This document shows positions 1-7,001 of a DNA stretch of 64,000 nt, piece after piece. The notes beneath the pieces are model-generated. The model saw only the letters and a list, made by a program, of their open reading frames with translations. It was not told the DNA's origin and made no database searches. Numbering within the stretch: the stretch's first letter is position 1; every line of letters starts with the position of its first letter. This DNA is from Corynebacterium sp. (lineage in GTDB: Bacteria; Actinomycetota; Actinomycetes; Mycobacteriales; Mycobacteriaceae). The stretch covers positions 186,001 through 250,000 of the forward strand of contig NZ_JAUNKO010000003.1 in NCBI RefSeq assembly GCF_030532715.1. Reading direction: 5' to 3'. The translations under genes and the position numbers were made by a program.

Positions 1-1374
1 CAGCACGAGCGGCGGGATCCACAACCCCGGGATGATGCGGTGCATTGACTCCACCGCCGGGCTGGTGGCCCGTTTGGTGGCGAACGCCCCGTAAAGGAAG
101 TACAAACTATAGGCAACCGTGAGCATCGACCCGATCACGGCGCCAGCGAGCGTCAACTTCGCCGGCATGCCAGTTAAGGCTTGTTCGTAGATCAACACGG
201 TGAGCACCTGTTCCTTGGCTACGAAGCCTAAGGTAGGGGGAGCGCCCGCCATGGAAAGCGCCGCGACGATAGCGAGCGCGGCCAGACCCGGTTGTTTGGC
301 GCCCAGCCCATCAAGTTTGCGCACGTCGCGGGTGCCGGTGGCGTGGTCGATAGCGCCAACCACCATAAACAAGCACGCCTTAAAGCACGCGTGTGCCACG
401 GTGATGGCGAGGCCCGCGAGCATGGCGGCGCGGGAACCGATGCCTACGATTGCCACCAAAAATCCAAGCTGGGAGACGGTTCCATACGCGAGGATCAGTT
501 TGAGGTCCTTCTGCCGCAGGGCCATCCACCCCGCCATAATCATGGTGAAGAGCCCGCACGGGATCACTACCAAGTGCCACGCCGGGATCACCGAAAAACT
601 TGGCGATAGCCGGGCTACCAGATAGATGCCGGCTTTCACCATTGCCGCGGAGTGCAGGTAGGCGCTCACCGGCGTCGGCGCCGCCATCGCCCCGGGCAGC
701 CAGAAATGGGCGGGGGCGATGGCGGACTTGGACAGTGCTCCTGCCAGGAGCAGCACGACCGCGAACCGCACGTACGGTGTGCTGTACAGGTTTTTGTAGG
801 ACGCCAGTTCGGAGAGGGTCCACGCGCCGGTTTGTTGGCCGAGCATGACAATGCCCATGAGCATGGCCAGGCCGCCGAGCGTGGTGACCATCAAGGCTTG
901 GCTGGCGGCCCGGCGGGACGACGCGCGCTCACCGTAGTAGCCGACGAGCAGGTACGACAGGATGGACGTGCATTCCCAAAACACGTACATCAACAGCAGG
1001 CTATCGGAAACTACCAGGCCCACCATGGCGAGGGCGAAGGCCACCATTTGGGAGGCAAATACCGCCAATCGACGCCGGTTTACCTCGAAGTATCCCCAGC
1101 AATAGACCAACACCAACGACCCGATGCCCAAAATGATTAGGCAGAACAGGGCGGACAGCGCATCCATGCGCAAGTCCAACGTGAGGTTTGCGGCGGGCAC
1201 CCATTCGGCGCGGAACGTCAATGGGGTGAATCCCTGCGCAAACAGGGAAACAATCCAGATCGCGCCCGCTGCCGGAACTAATGCAAGGAGCCCGAATGCA
1301 CGGTTGCCCATGCGTAGCACCAAGATCGGGGCGAGACAGGAACTGACAGCGAGGGCGGTGAGGAGCGTGAGCAC
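1..1374 (-). CDS. mrpA: Na+/H+ antiporter subunit A (MrpA/MnhA), 3' end outside window
   Basis: The minus strand is open from a GTG at 1374 to the window edge (458 codons), so this is the N-terminal half of a protein that is usually 780-1000 residues long. The translation is a chain of hydrophobic helices. It carries the proton-pumping NuoL/MrpA signature, seen as FWLPGAMAAPTPVSAYLHSA followed by MVKAGIYLVARL, and a conserved HACFKACLF segment. MrpA is the large membrane subunit of the multi-subunit Mrp cation/proton antiporter, which supports pH and sodium homeostasis. The GTG is chosen because the protein then begins VLTLLTAL, typical of MrpA N-termini; no ATG follows the upstream in-frame stop. 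The remaining mrp genes would lie left of the window. NuoL is the main alternative and less likely. Confidence 0.85.
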   Translation of the reverse strand, partial: MLTLLTALAVSSCLAPILVLRMGNRAFGLLALVPAAGAIWIVSLFAQGFTPLTFRAEWVPAANLTLDLRMDALSALFCLIILGIGSLVLVYCWGYFEVNRRRLAVFASQMVAFALAMVGLVVSDSLLLMYVFWECTSILSYLLVGYYGERASSRRAASQALMVTTLGGLAMLMGIVMLGQQTGAWTLSELASYKNLYSTPYVRFAVVLLLAGALSKSAIAPAHFWLPGAMAAPTPVSAYLHSAAMVKAGIYLVARLSPSFSVIPAWHLVVIPCGLFTMIMAGWMALRQKDLKLILAYGTVSQLGFLVAIVGIGSRAAMLAGLAITVAHACFKACLFMVVGAIDHATGTRDVRKLDGLGAKQPGLAALAIVAALSMAGAPPTLGFVAKEQVLTVLIYEQALTGMPAKLTLAGAVIGSMLTVAYSLYFLYGAFATKRATSPAVESMHRIIPGLWIPPLVL

Positions 1375-1496
1375 GTGGGGGTTCTTTAGATTCTCGAGTC
1401 TTGGGCGATGAACAGCTGGAGTCCAGTGTACATTCAGTGAGAACGAGTGCTGAACAGCCAGCTAGCCCAGCCTTGGCTTAGTGGCGCGGTGCGCCG

Positions 1497-2072
1497 TTAG
1501 CCGTGCAGGCGATGCGCGGCGGAGCTCAGTGCGGCAGCCGCAGACAGTTCGCAGTTGGCGCCAAACCCCATGGCCCAAGCGCGCTTATTGTTATTGCACG
1601 TGTAGATGAACGTGACGGTTGCTTCGAAGATTTCGAATTGGTGGAATTCGAGGATTTCCACGCGGCGGCCGGCGTCGGCAAGCAAGTTGGTGCACGCGGA
1701 AACCGGGCCGGTAGCGCGAATCTCGCGGTGCGTGGTGGTGCGGGCGCCGTTGCGGGAATCCGTCAACGTTGCCTCGAAGCGGGAGGTGGAGCCGCGCAAC
1801 TTTGTGGATTCAATGTGGTGAATACGCAGCTGGCTTGCTGGGGCGTAGGTGGCGGCAAAGGTGCGCCACTCCATGCCGCGAGCTTCCTCCCGCAACCCGC
1901 GCGGCAATTGATGGCCGAAGCGGGCACGGAACGGATCGTCGGCGAAGAACCGGGTGGTGGTGCGGATCGGGGAGCCAACGGGGCTACGCTGCGTGTCGCG
2001 GTGGTATTCGACCGTAGTGGAACGGATCGATTGGGTGGAACGGTGTGGGCGAGTAGCGGTGGTAGTAAACAT
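1497..2072 (-). CDS. Free-standing LeuA-type regulatory (LeuA_dimer) domain protein
   Basis: 191 residues, ATG at 2072 with an AAGGA box just upstream. From about residue 50 to the end it aligns by eye with the C-terminal leucine-binding domain of actinobacterial 2-isopropylmalate synthase: a LPRGLREEA block (LeuA: MPRSMQVEF), FAATYAP (FATEYL), LADAGRRVEILEFHQF (LEKLGIDVEIQEYNQH) and a final AWAMGFGANCELSAAAALSS (VWGVGIAGSITYASLKAVTS). The catalytic TIM barrel is absent and the first 45 residues are Arg/Thr-rich and unrelated. In LeuA this domain mediates leucine feedback inhibition. A stand-alone copy could be a regulatory partner of LeuA or a diverged orphan; that is inference. It lies downstream of the M20 peptidase on the same strand, separated by a terminator-like hairpin. 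Confidence 0.72.
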   Translation of the reverse strand: MFTTTATRPHRSTQSIRSTTVEYHRDTQRSPVGSPIRTTTRFFADDPFRARFGHQLPRGLREEARGMEWRTFAATYAPASQLRIHHIESTKLRGSTSRFEATLTDSRNGARTTTHREIRATGPVSACTNLLADAGRRVEILEFHQFEIFEATVTFIYTCNNNKRAWAMGFGANCELSAAAALSSAAHRLHG

Positions 2073-2156
2073 TTCGGTCCTTGCGTGGATGCTTCAAACT
2101 GGTTTGATTTTTTCAAGGGGGGACCGACTCGGATGCTGGGTTACTAACGACTACTT

Positions 2157-2192
2157 CCCCAAAGTGAAGGGGTCAGTCCTATCCTTCACTGG
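2157..2192. repeat. Inverted repeat upstream of the LeuA-domain gene
   Basis: The arms are CCCCAAAGTGAAGG (2157-2170) and CCTTCACTGGGG (2181-2192), with one extra base in the left arm. The repeat lies about 85 bp upstream of the minus-strand start at 2072, so it would sit in the promoter or leader of that gene. No U-run follows on either strand, so it looks more like an operator or leader structure than a terminator. Confidence 0.4.
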
Positions 2193-2296
2193 GGTGCGTA
2201 GCCTTGGCTACTCGCCTAAGTCGCGGCGCTTCAATGATGTAAGTCACATCGGGCATGGTAACCAGGGTCACACCACTGCGCAAAAACCTGGGGGGA

Positions 2297-2320
2297 GATG
2301 TGGGGGTGCCAACCCCACAT
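2297..2320 (-). terminator. Hairpin after the M20 peptidase gene
   Basis: Perfect arms GATGTGGGG (2297-2305) and CCCCACATC (2312-2320) with a 6-base loop, 12 bp beyond the stop codon of the minus-strand peptidase. Read on the minus strand the hairpin is followed within about 10 bases by GGTTTTTGC, giving a moderate intrinsic terminator. Confidence 0.55.
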
Positions 2321-2331
2321 CCGCACGCTCC

Positions 2332-3687
2332 CTACCTGCCGTAATTCAGCAGGAACAGCGCCTCCGCCACGGCGATGCTGATGATTTCTTCCTCGGAAAC
2401 GGATTCATTGGGGGAGTGAATCGTAGTTAGCGGTTCCTCTACCCCGAACAGCGCGAGTTCAGCATTCGGGAACGCATTGGTGAGCGTGGTGCAGAGCGGG
2501 ATGGAGCCGCCGGTGCCTACGGTTGCGGTGGGTTTGTTGTCGTAGGCGGCGGAGAGGGCGCTGATGAGCGCTTGGACGGCGGGACCCTCAGTGTTGGCGG
2601 TAAACGGGTCGAATACTTCTTTGATTGACGTGGTGAGCTGCGCACCAAACGGGGTGTTGCGTTCGAGCTGCGCGCACACCGCCGCGACGACGTCCGTGGT
2701 GCGTAGTCCAGGGGGAATGCGAACATTGAGGCGAGCGGTGGCGGTATTAGGCACGGCGTTGACGGCCTCCTCGACGGGGGTGGAGGTAAAGCCCGTGACG
2801 ATGATCGCGGGACGCATCCATACCAGGTCAGCCGGGGTGTCGTCCGGGCCACCCATGAGCTGCACGCCGTCGAGCACGCCGGCGTCGGCGCGGAAGGCTG
2901 CGACGGGGTATTGTTCCCCATCCCAGGTTGCGGTGCAGTCGATCCCCTCGATGCTCGTGCGGCCGTACTCGTCGAACAATGTGTTCAACAGGCGGATGAG
3001 CAGTGCGGTGGCGTCCGGTGCGGCGCCGCCAAAGCCGCCGGAGTGCACCGGCGCCCGCAGCGTATCAAGTTGGACGTCGATCTGCGCGCCGCCCCGAAGG
3101 GACGTGGTGAGCGTCGGCGTGCCCAGCGCCACGTTGCCGGTATCGGCGATCAGGATCACGTCCGCCTCGAACAGTTCTGGGCGTTCCGCGATGAGCTTGT
3201 CCAGCCCTTCGCCGCCGCATTCCTCGGAGCCTTCGATGACCACGCGAATACCAAGGTCAGTGCCGCCGAGTTCCGCTACCGCCCGTAGCGCCGCGAGATG
3301 CATCACCAAGTTGCCTTTGCAGTCGGCCGCGCCGCGGGCGTACCAGCGACCATCACGTTCGGTGAGGGTGAACGGGTCGGAGAGCCAATCGGCGGGGTCG
3401 CCAGCGCGCACCACATCGTAGTGCGAATACAGCAGGACGGTGGTGGTTCCGGGGCGGTCGGCGATGATCGTGGGCGCATCATCAGCGGTGTCATACACCG
3501 CGACGTCCAGCCCCAGCTTCTGCAACGCTGCGACTACCCATTCCCGCGCCGCGGCGTGTTCGGCAGCGCATTCGGGCGCCTGGGCGACGGAGTTGAACGA
3601 GACGAGCTCGGCAAGGTCGTCGTGGATGTTTTGTCGTTGCTTTTCGACGGCCGCGCGCACCGCCGCCGCACCTAGTTGAGCCTTCAT
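2332..3687 (-). CDS. M20 family metallopeptidase (dipeptidase / DapE-ArgE superfamily)
   Basis: 451 residues, full length for M20 dipeptidases. Metal-site motifs are visible in order: SHYDVV (first His plus Asp), ARGAADCKG (bridging Asp), EGSEECGG (general-base Glu and metal Glu), the lid-domain HSGGFGG, and a C-terminal HSPNE that supplies the last His. These define a di-zinc exopeptidase of the dipeptidase/carboxypeptidase type, probably cytosolic and used for turnover of small peptides. It is too long and divergent in the lid for me to call it DapE. The ATG at 3687 is only 8 bases from a TACAAT box, so the mRNA may be leaderless. It is divergent from the nine-gene operon. Confidence 0.85.
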   Translation of the reverse strand: MKAQLGAAAVRAAVEKQRQNIHDDLAELVSFNSVAQAPECAAEHAAAREWVVAALQKLGLDVAVYDTADDAPTIIADRPGTTTVLLYSHYDVVRAGDPADWLSDPFTLTERDGRWYARGAADCKGNLVMHLAALRAVAELGGTDLGIRVVIEGSEECGGEGLDKLIAERPELFEADVILIADTGNVALGTPTLTTSLRGGAQIDVQLDTLRAPVHSGGFGGAAPDATALLIRLLNTLFDEYGRTSIEGIDCTATWDGEQYPVAAFRADAGVLDGVQLMGGPDDTPADLVWMRPAIIVTGFTSTPVEEAVNAVPNTATARLNVRIPPGLRTTDVVAAVCAQLERNTPFGAQLTTSIKEVFDPFTANTEGPAVQALISALSAAYDNKPTATVGTGGSIPLCTTLTNAFPNAELALFGVEEPLTTIHSPNESVSEEEIISIAVAEALFLLNYGR

Positions 3688-3695
3688 GTAAGCCC

Positions 3696-3701
3696 ATTGT
3701 A
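3696..3701 (-). promoter_or_regulatory. -10 element (TACAAT) of the M20 peptidase gene
   Basis: On the minus strand TACAAT ends 8 bases before the ATG at 3687. That would put the transcription start at or next to the start codon, giving a leaderless mRNA as is common in corynebacteria. No convincing -35 box is visible. Confidence 0.45.
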
Positions 3702-3730
3702 ACCAAACTTATACCCTATAGAATCGCCGG

Positions 3731-3759
3731 TCTCACGCTCGGGAAAACCCGACTACACT
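3731..3759 (+). promoter_or_regulatory. Candidate promoter of the nine-gene tubulin/GTPase operon
   Basis: TACACT at 3754-3759 resembles an actinobacterial -10 box and lies 17 bp after a weak TCTCAC -35-like hexamer. A short CGGG-AAAA-CCCG inverted repeat sits between them. The predicted start of transcription leaves about 70 bases of leader before the ATG at 3838. This is the only reasonable promoter I see for the 16-kb operon. Confidence 0.35.
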
Positions 3760-3837
3760 GAGGTTCAATTTTCGCTGCATTGCACGTGAGTACCCGCACG
3801 TGGAAACGAGCGGCGGGGAGATGATGAGGAGTAGTGC

Positions 3838-4374
3838 ATGCCCCAACAACATTCACCGTTTGGTGGTTTCGAAGAAACCCCGGCCTCGAATGCAGGTTCC
3901 AGGCCTGCGTTTGGCGACGGCGCGGGTGGAACCCCCAGCCCGTTTGCAAGCGGATTCGGACCCCAGCCACAACCGCAATTCGGTACCGAACCTCCGGGCC
4001 GGTCCGCGCCTGCATGGCAGGTGGACGGCCCCGCCCAAGCGGTCAGCGCCACCTCGGCGCCCATGCTGGCCCTCGCTCCTAGTATGGTCATGGCGGCGCT
4101 AAGCCTCGTGCTTTCCGCCACGATCACCCTGGGCTCGTTTACGCCCACCGAATTTATGTTCCGCGTGCTTTCCGTAGTGGCGTGGCTCGCCGCAGGCATC
4201 TTCGGTATCACGCTGCTGGGATTGTATTTTAACGAGGATAATCGGCGGCGGGCGAAGGGTTTTTACTCCGTGATCGGGTGGAAAGTCACTCTGTATTGGG
4301 TCACGGTGGGGGCGTTGCTTGTGGGTATTTTGTGGTCGGCAGTTGAGATTGGACAGTGGGTGGGCAAACTATGA
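3838..4374 (+). CDS. Small membrane protein with Pro/Gly/Phe-rich N-terminus, first gene of the tubulin/GTPase operon
   Basis: 178 residues. Residues 1-75 are disordered and rich in Pro, Gly, Phe and Gln (SPFGGF, FASGFG, PQPQPQFG). Three hydrophobic segments follow, at about 82-100, 107-127 and 148-170, with a basic NRRRAKG turn between the second and third. GAGGAG lies 6 bases before the ATG. The stop overlaps the next start as ATGA, indicating translational coupling with the secreted VWA protein. I recognise no family. The likely role is a membrane partner or anchor, with the disordered tail facing the cytoplasm; that is inferred from layout only. The small membrane protein at the other end of the operon has a similar PFG/Gln-rich tail. 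Confidence 0.75.
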   Translation: MPQQHSPFGGFEETPASNAGSRPAFGDGAGGTPSPFASGFGPQPQPQFGTEPPGRSAPAWQVDGPAQAVSATSAPMLALAPSMVMAALSLVLSATITLGSFTPTEFMFRVLSVVAWLAAGIFGITLLGLYFNEDNRRRAKGFYSVIGWKVTLYWVTVGALLVGILWSAVEIGQWVGKL

Positions 4375-6974
4375 GCACGTTTGTGCGAAAAATGGCGGCG
4401 GCTGGTGCGGCGTTCGTGATGGCGTGCGCGGCGTCCGCACTCATGGCCACCACTGCGCACGCCCAAGAACATTCCAGCTCCCGCGCGTTGGCGGAGTTGG
4501 GGTCCTGTGTGTCCACGAAGGGCAAGTTGGACGTCATCCTGCTCATGGATGAAACTGAGTCGTTGATTCACCAGGTCAAGGACGGCAGCATCGACGCGAA
4601 CATCCCCGGCGCGGACGCCGAGCATAACCGTGTGCCCGCCGCTCAAAGCTTTGTGAATCAGCTGCTGGTCAAGCACAACGACGAGGGCGTGGATGTGCGG
4701 TTGCGTGTCGCCGGTTTCGGGCAGGAATACAAAAGCGGCGCCACGGATCCCGCCTACGGCGAGTGGGTGCAATTGGACGATAGCAGCATTAAAGGCGTGA
4801 AAAACACCATCGCGGGTTTCGCGGACCGCACCGGTGAGCAGTACACCAACTACGCCAACGCTTTCGAGGGCGCTTACCAGGATTTCCCCCGTTCCGGTTC
4901 GGAAGACAGCTGCAAAATGTTGGTGACCTTCACCGATGGGGCGCTTACCGCGCAAGAGGGCGTCCCCGCCGCCCAGGAGGCGATCTGCCGGGACAACGGG
5001 ATTACTGATAAGTTCCGTGCGGCAAACATTACCAATGTTGGCATCGGCTTGTCCGACCCGAAAAACCCCTCAGATTTCGGTCTCTTCGAAGGCATCACAG
5101 AAGGTGGCGGCACGCCCTGCGGCGCGTTGGAACCCAACGGCGCGTTTTTCCCCGCGGACAGTGTGGGGAGTTTGTTTGCCAGCTTCCACCAAGCGTTGAG
5201 CACGGGCGGCGAATACTCGACGGAAACCACCGCTGACGAACCGTTCGAGTTTGTTTTGGATGATTCGATTGATTCCGTGCGGTTTACGGCGGTGGCCAAG
5301 GACGACCTCGGCCCCAACGCGAAACTGGAACTACGGGCGCCTGACGGTTCGTTGCTGCCACTGGAGGGCGACGGCGACGGCACGGTAGGTGGGGCGTCGA
5401 TACGCTGGACGGCCACCGCAGACCCTGTGCAAAAAGCCGAGGGTGAGATGAAGCTTGCTAGCGGGCAAAGCTGGGCTGGCCGCTGGAGCCTGCAATTCAC
5501 CGACTACGCCGCGGACCGTACCGACCACCGCGTGTTTCACTCGGTGAAGATTCAACCAGACCTGCAGGTGCAATTCATCGGCCCCGATGGCCCAGTGAGC
5601 AGCAGCCTCAACGTGCGCAGCAACGACGACCTTGCCGTGCAGCTCGTGGATCGTCACGGCAAACCCCGCGCACTCGACGGCACCGCCACGGTTGACGTTG
5701 GGTTCCTTCCCACCGGGGAAGGCGGGCGAACCGAGCTCCTCTCCAATGCTGATATCAGCGCCGGTCAACCCCTGAAACTGCCGCTGGATTCGCTGCGGCA
5801 CCTGCCCGCCACCGGCAACTTGGGCGCAAGCGTACGCATCGTTACCGCGCCCGCCCCGCCCGCAGCTGGAACGGAGCTGGAGCCCATCACCGCGGAAGTC
5901 CCCATGGCGGTATCCCGCTCCGACATGCCCGAGGTCCCGGGTGCCGTGAACTTCACCATGGAAGCGCCCGAAATTACCATGAATATCCCGGTGAAAGGCC
6001 CCGGAAAGGTTTGGATTCCCGCGGGCAGCACATTGGAAACTGAAACCCTGCCGGAGGGCATCGAGGCCATCAACATCTCCAGCGCCCACGCGGACGTCAA
6101 TTCCGCCCTCGAGTTAGGTGAGGATGAGGAAGGAGCGTTGCCGATTACGGTAAGCGTTGCGCAATTGCGTGATGGTCTTGTGTCCGGCACGATTCCCGTG
6201 GTGGTCGCCCGCGCGGACGGCACCCAAGACACCGGTGTTGCGGTGGTGGCGAACGGTAGTTTGAGCGTGCCGTTGGACGCCACCAAGTTCACCTTCGCCG
6301 TAGTTGGGGCCGTGCTGCTGGGCTTGCTCATTCCCCTGGGGTTGCTCTACCTTGTGCGTTACCTCACTGCCCGCATTCCGCGGCAGTACTTCGGCGCGCA
6401 GCGCATCCCCCTGCGTTTCGATGGCACCACCTTGCGCTTCAACGGCAGCAGCAGCCCCGTCATTGACCTCGACGAGGCGTCCCGCAACGAAGTGCTTCAC
6501 GACGGCCGTTCAGCCGACGTCCTCGGCCACCGGCTGCGGGTACGCAGTTTCCAACTCAACCCGTTGGCAGCGCCATCCGTGCTCGTGGAGACCACCCCCT
6601 CGGTGAGCGACACCGGCCACCAGCGCGCCAACCAGGCTGTGCTGCCATTGGTGGTGCAGGGCCACTGGTTTATCGCAGCGGTGGGCGGAAACCTCGAACT
6701 TATCGTGCTGCCACGCTTGCCAATCACCCACGAAGCAGCGCACCGCATGGCCAAGGACATCGCGGACCGCGCACCCGAATTGGCGGAACGCATCCAACAG
6801 CAAATCGTGCAACAGCCCGCCCCGGCGCCCGCGGAAACCTGGGATTCCACGCCAAAACCCCAACAGCCGCAACAATCCTCGCAGGATCAGGGTTGGGGCT
6901 CGCAGGATTCGTGGGGCAGCCAGGATTCGTGGGGCACCCCACCATCCTGGGGCGACGGGCCTAAGTGGAACTAA
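4371..6974 (+). CDS. Secreted, membrane-anchored VWA-domain protein
   Basis: 867 residues from the ATG at 4371, which overlaps the preceding stop. This start gives a clean signal peptide (about 1-31, cleavage after AHA), whereas an in-frame start 15 bases upstream does not. A VWA domain begins near residue 53. Its MIDAS is D60-x-T62-x-S64 (DETES, Thr in place of the usual Ser), with a later VTFTDG supplying Asp. Beta-rich domains follow, then one transmembrane helix at about 641-663 and a cytoplasmic beta-rich part. The C-terminus is a tryptophan repeat tail (SQDSWG twice, ending GPKWN). The topology is an extracellular metal-dependent adhesion or sensing head tied to a cytoplasmic tail. Neighbours suggest it reports to the tubulin-like/GTPase apparatus. 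The ligand is unknown. Confidence 0.85.
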   Translation: MSTFVRKMAAAGAAFVMACAASALMATTAHAQEHSSSRALAELGSCVSTKGKLDVILLMDETESLIHQVKDGSIDANIPGADAEHNRVPAAQSFVNQLLVKHNDEGVDVRLRVAGFGQEYKSGATDPAYGEWVQLDDSSIKGVKNTIAGFADRTGEQYTNYANAFEGAYQDFPRSGSEDSCKMLVTFTDGALTAQEGVPAAQEAICRDNGITDKFRAANITNVGIGLSDPKNPSDFGLFEGITEGGGTPCGALEPNGAFFPADSVGSLFASFHQALSTGGEYSTETTADEPFEFVLDDSIDSVRFTAVAKDDLGPNAKLELRAPDGSLLPLEGDGDGTVGGASIRWTATADPVQKAEGEMKLASGQSWAGRWSLQFTDYAADRTDHRVFHSVKIQPDLQVQFIGPDGPVSSSLNVRSNDDLAVQLVDRHGKPRALDGTATVDVGFLPTGEGGRTELLSNADISAGQPLKLPLDSLRHLPATGNLGASVRIVTAPAPPAAGTELEPITAEVPMAVSRSDMPEVPGAVNFTMEAPEITMNIPVKGPGKVWIPAGSTLETETLPEGIEAINISSAHADVNSALELGEDEEGALPITVSVAQLRDGLVSGTIPVVVARADGTQDTGVAVVANGSLSVPLDATKFTFAVVGAVLLGLLIPLGLLYLVRYLTARIPRQYFGAQRIPLRFDGTTLRFNGSSSPVIDLDEASRNEVLHDGRSADVLGHRLRVRSFQLNPLAAPSVLVETTPSVSDTGHQRANQAVLPLVVQGHWFIAAVGGNLELIVLPRLPITHEAAHRMAKDIADRAPELAERIQQQIVQQPAPAPAETWDSTPKPQQPQQSSQDQGWGSQDSWGSQDSWGTPPSWGDGPKWN

Positions 6975-7001
6975 CAAGATCAACTAGGAGAACAACACAC
7001 C

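Noticed and set aside
1503..2147. 214-codon plus-strand frame opposite the LeuA-domain gene
   Set aside because: Gly/Ala-rich with no motif; the minus strand aligns with LeuA and has an AAGGA site.
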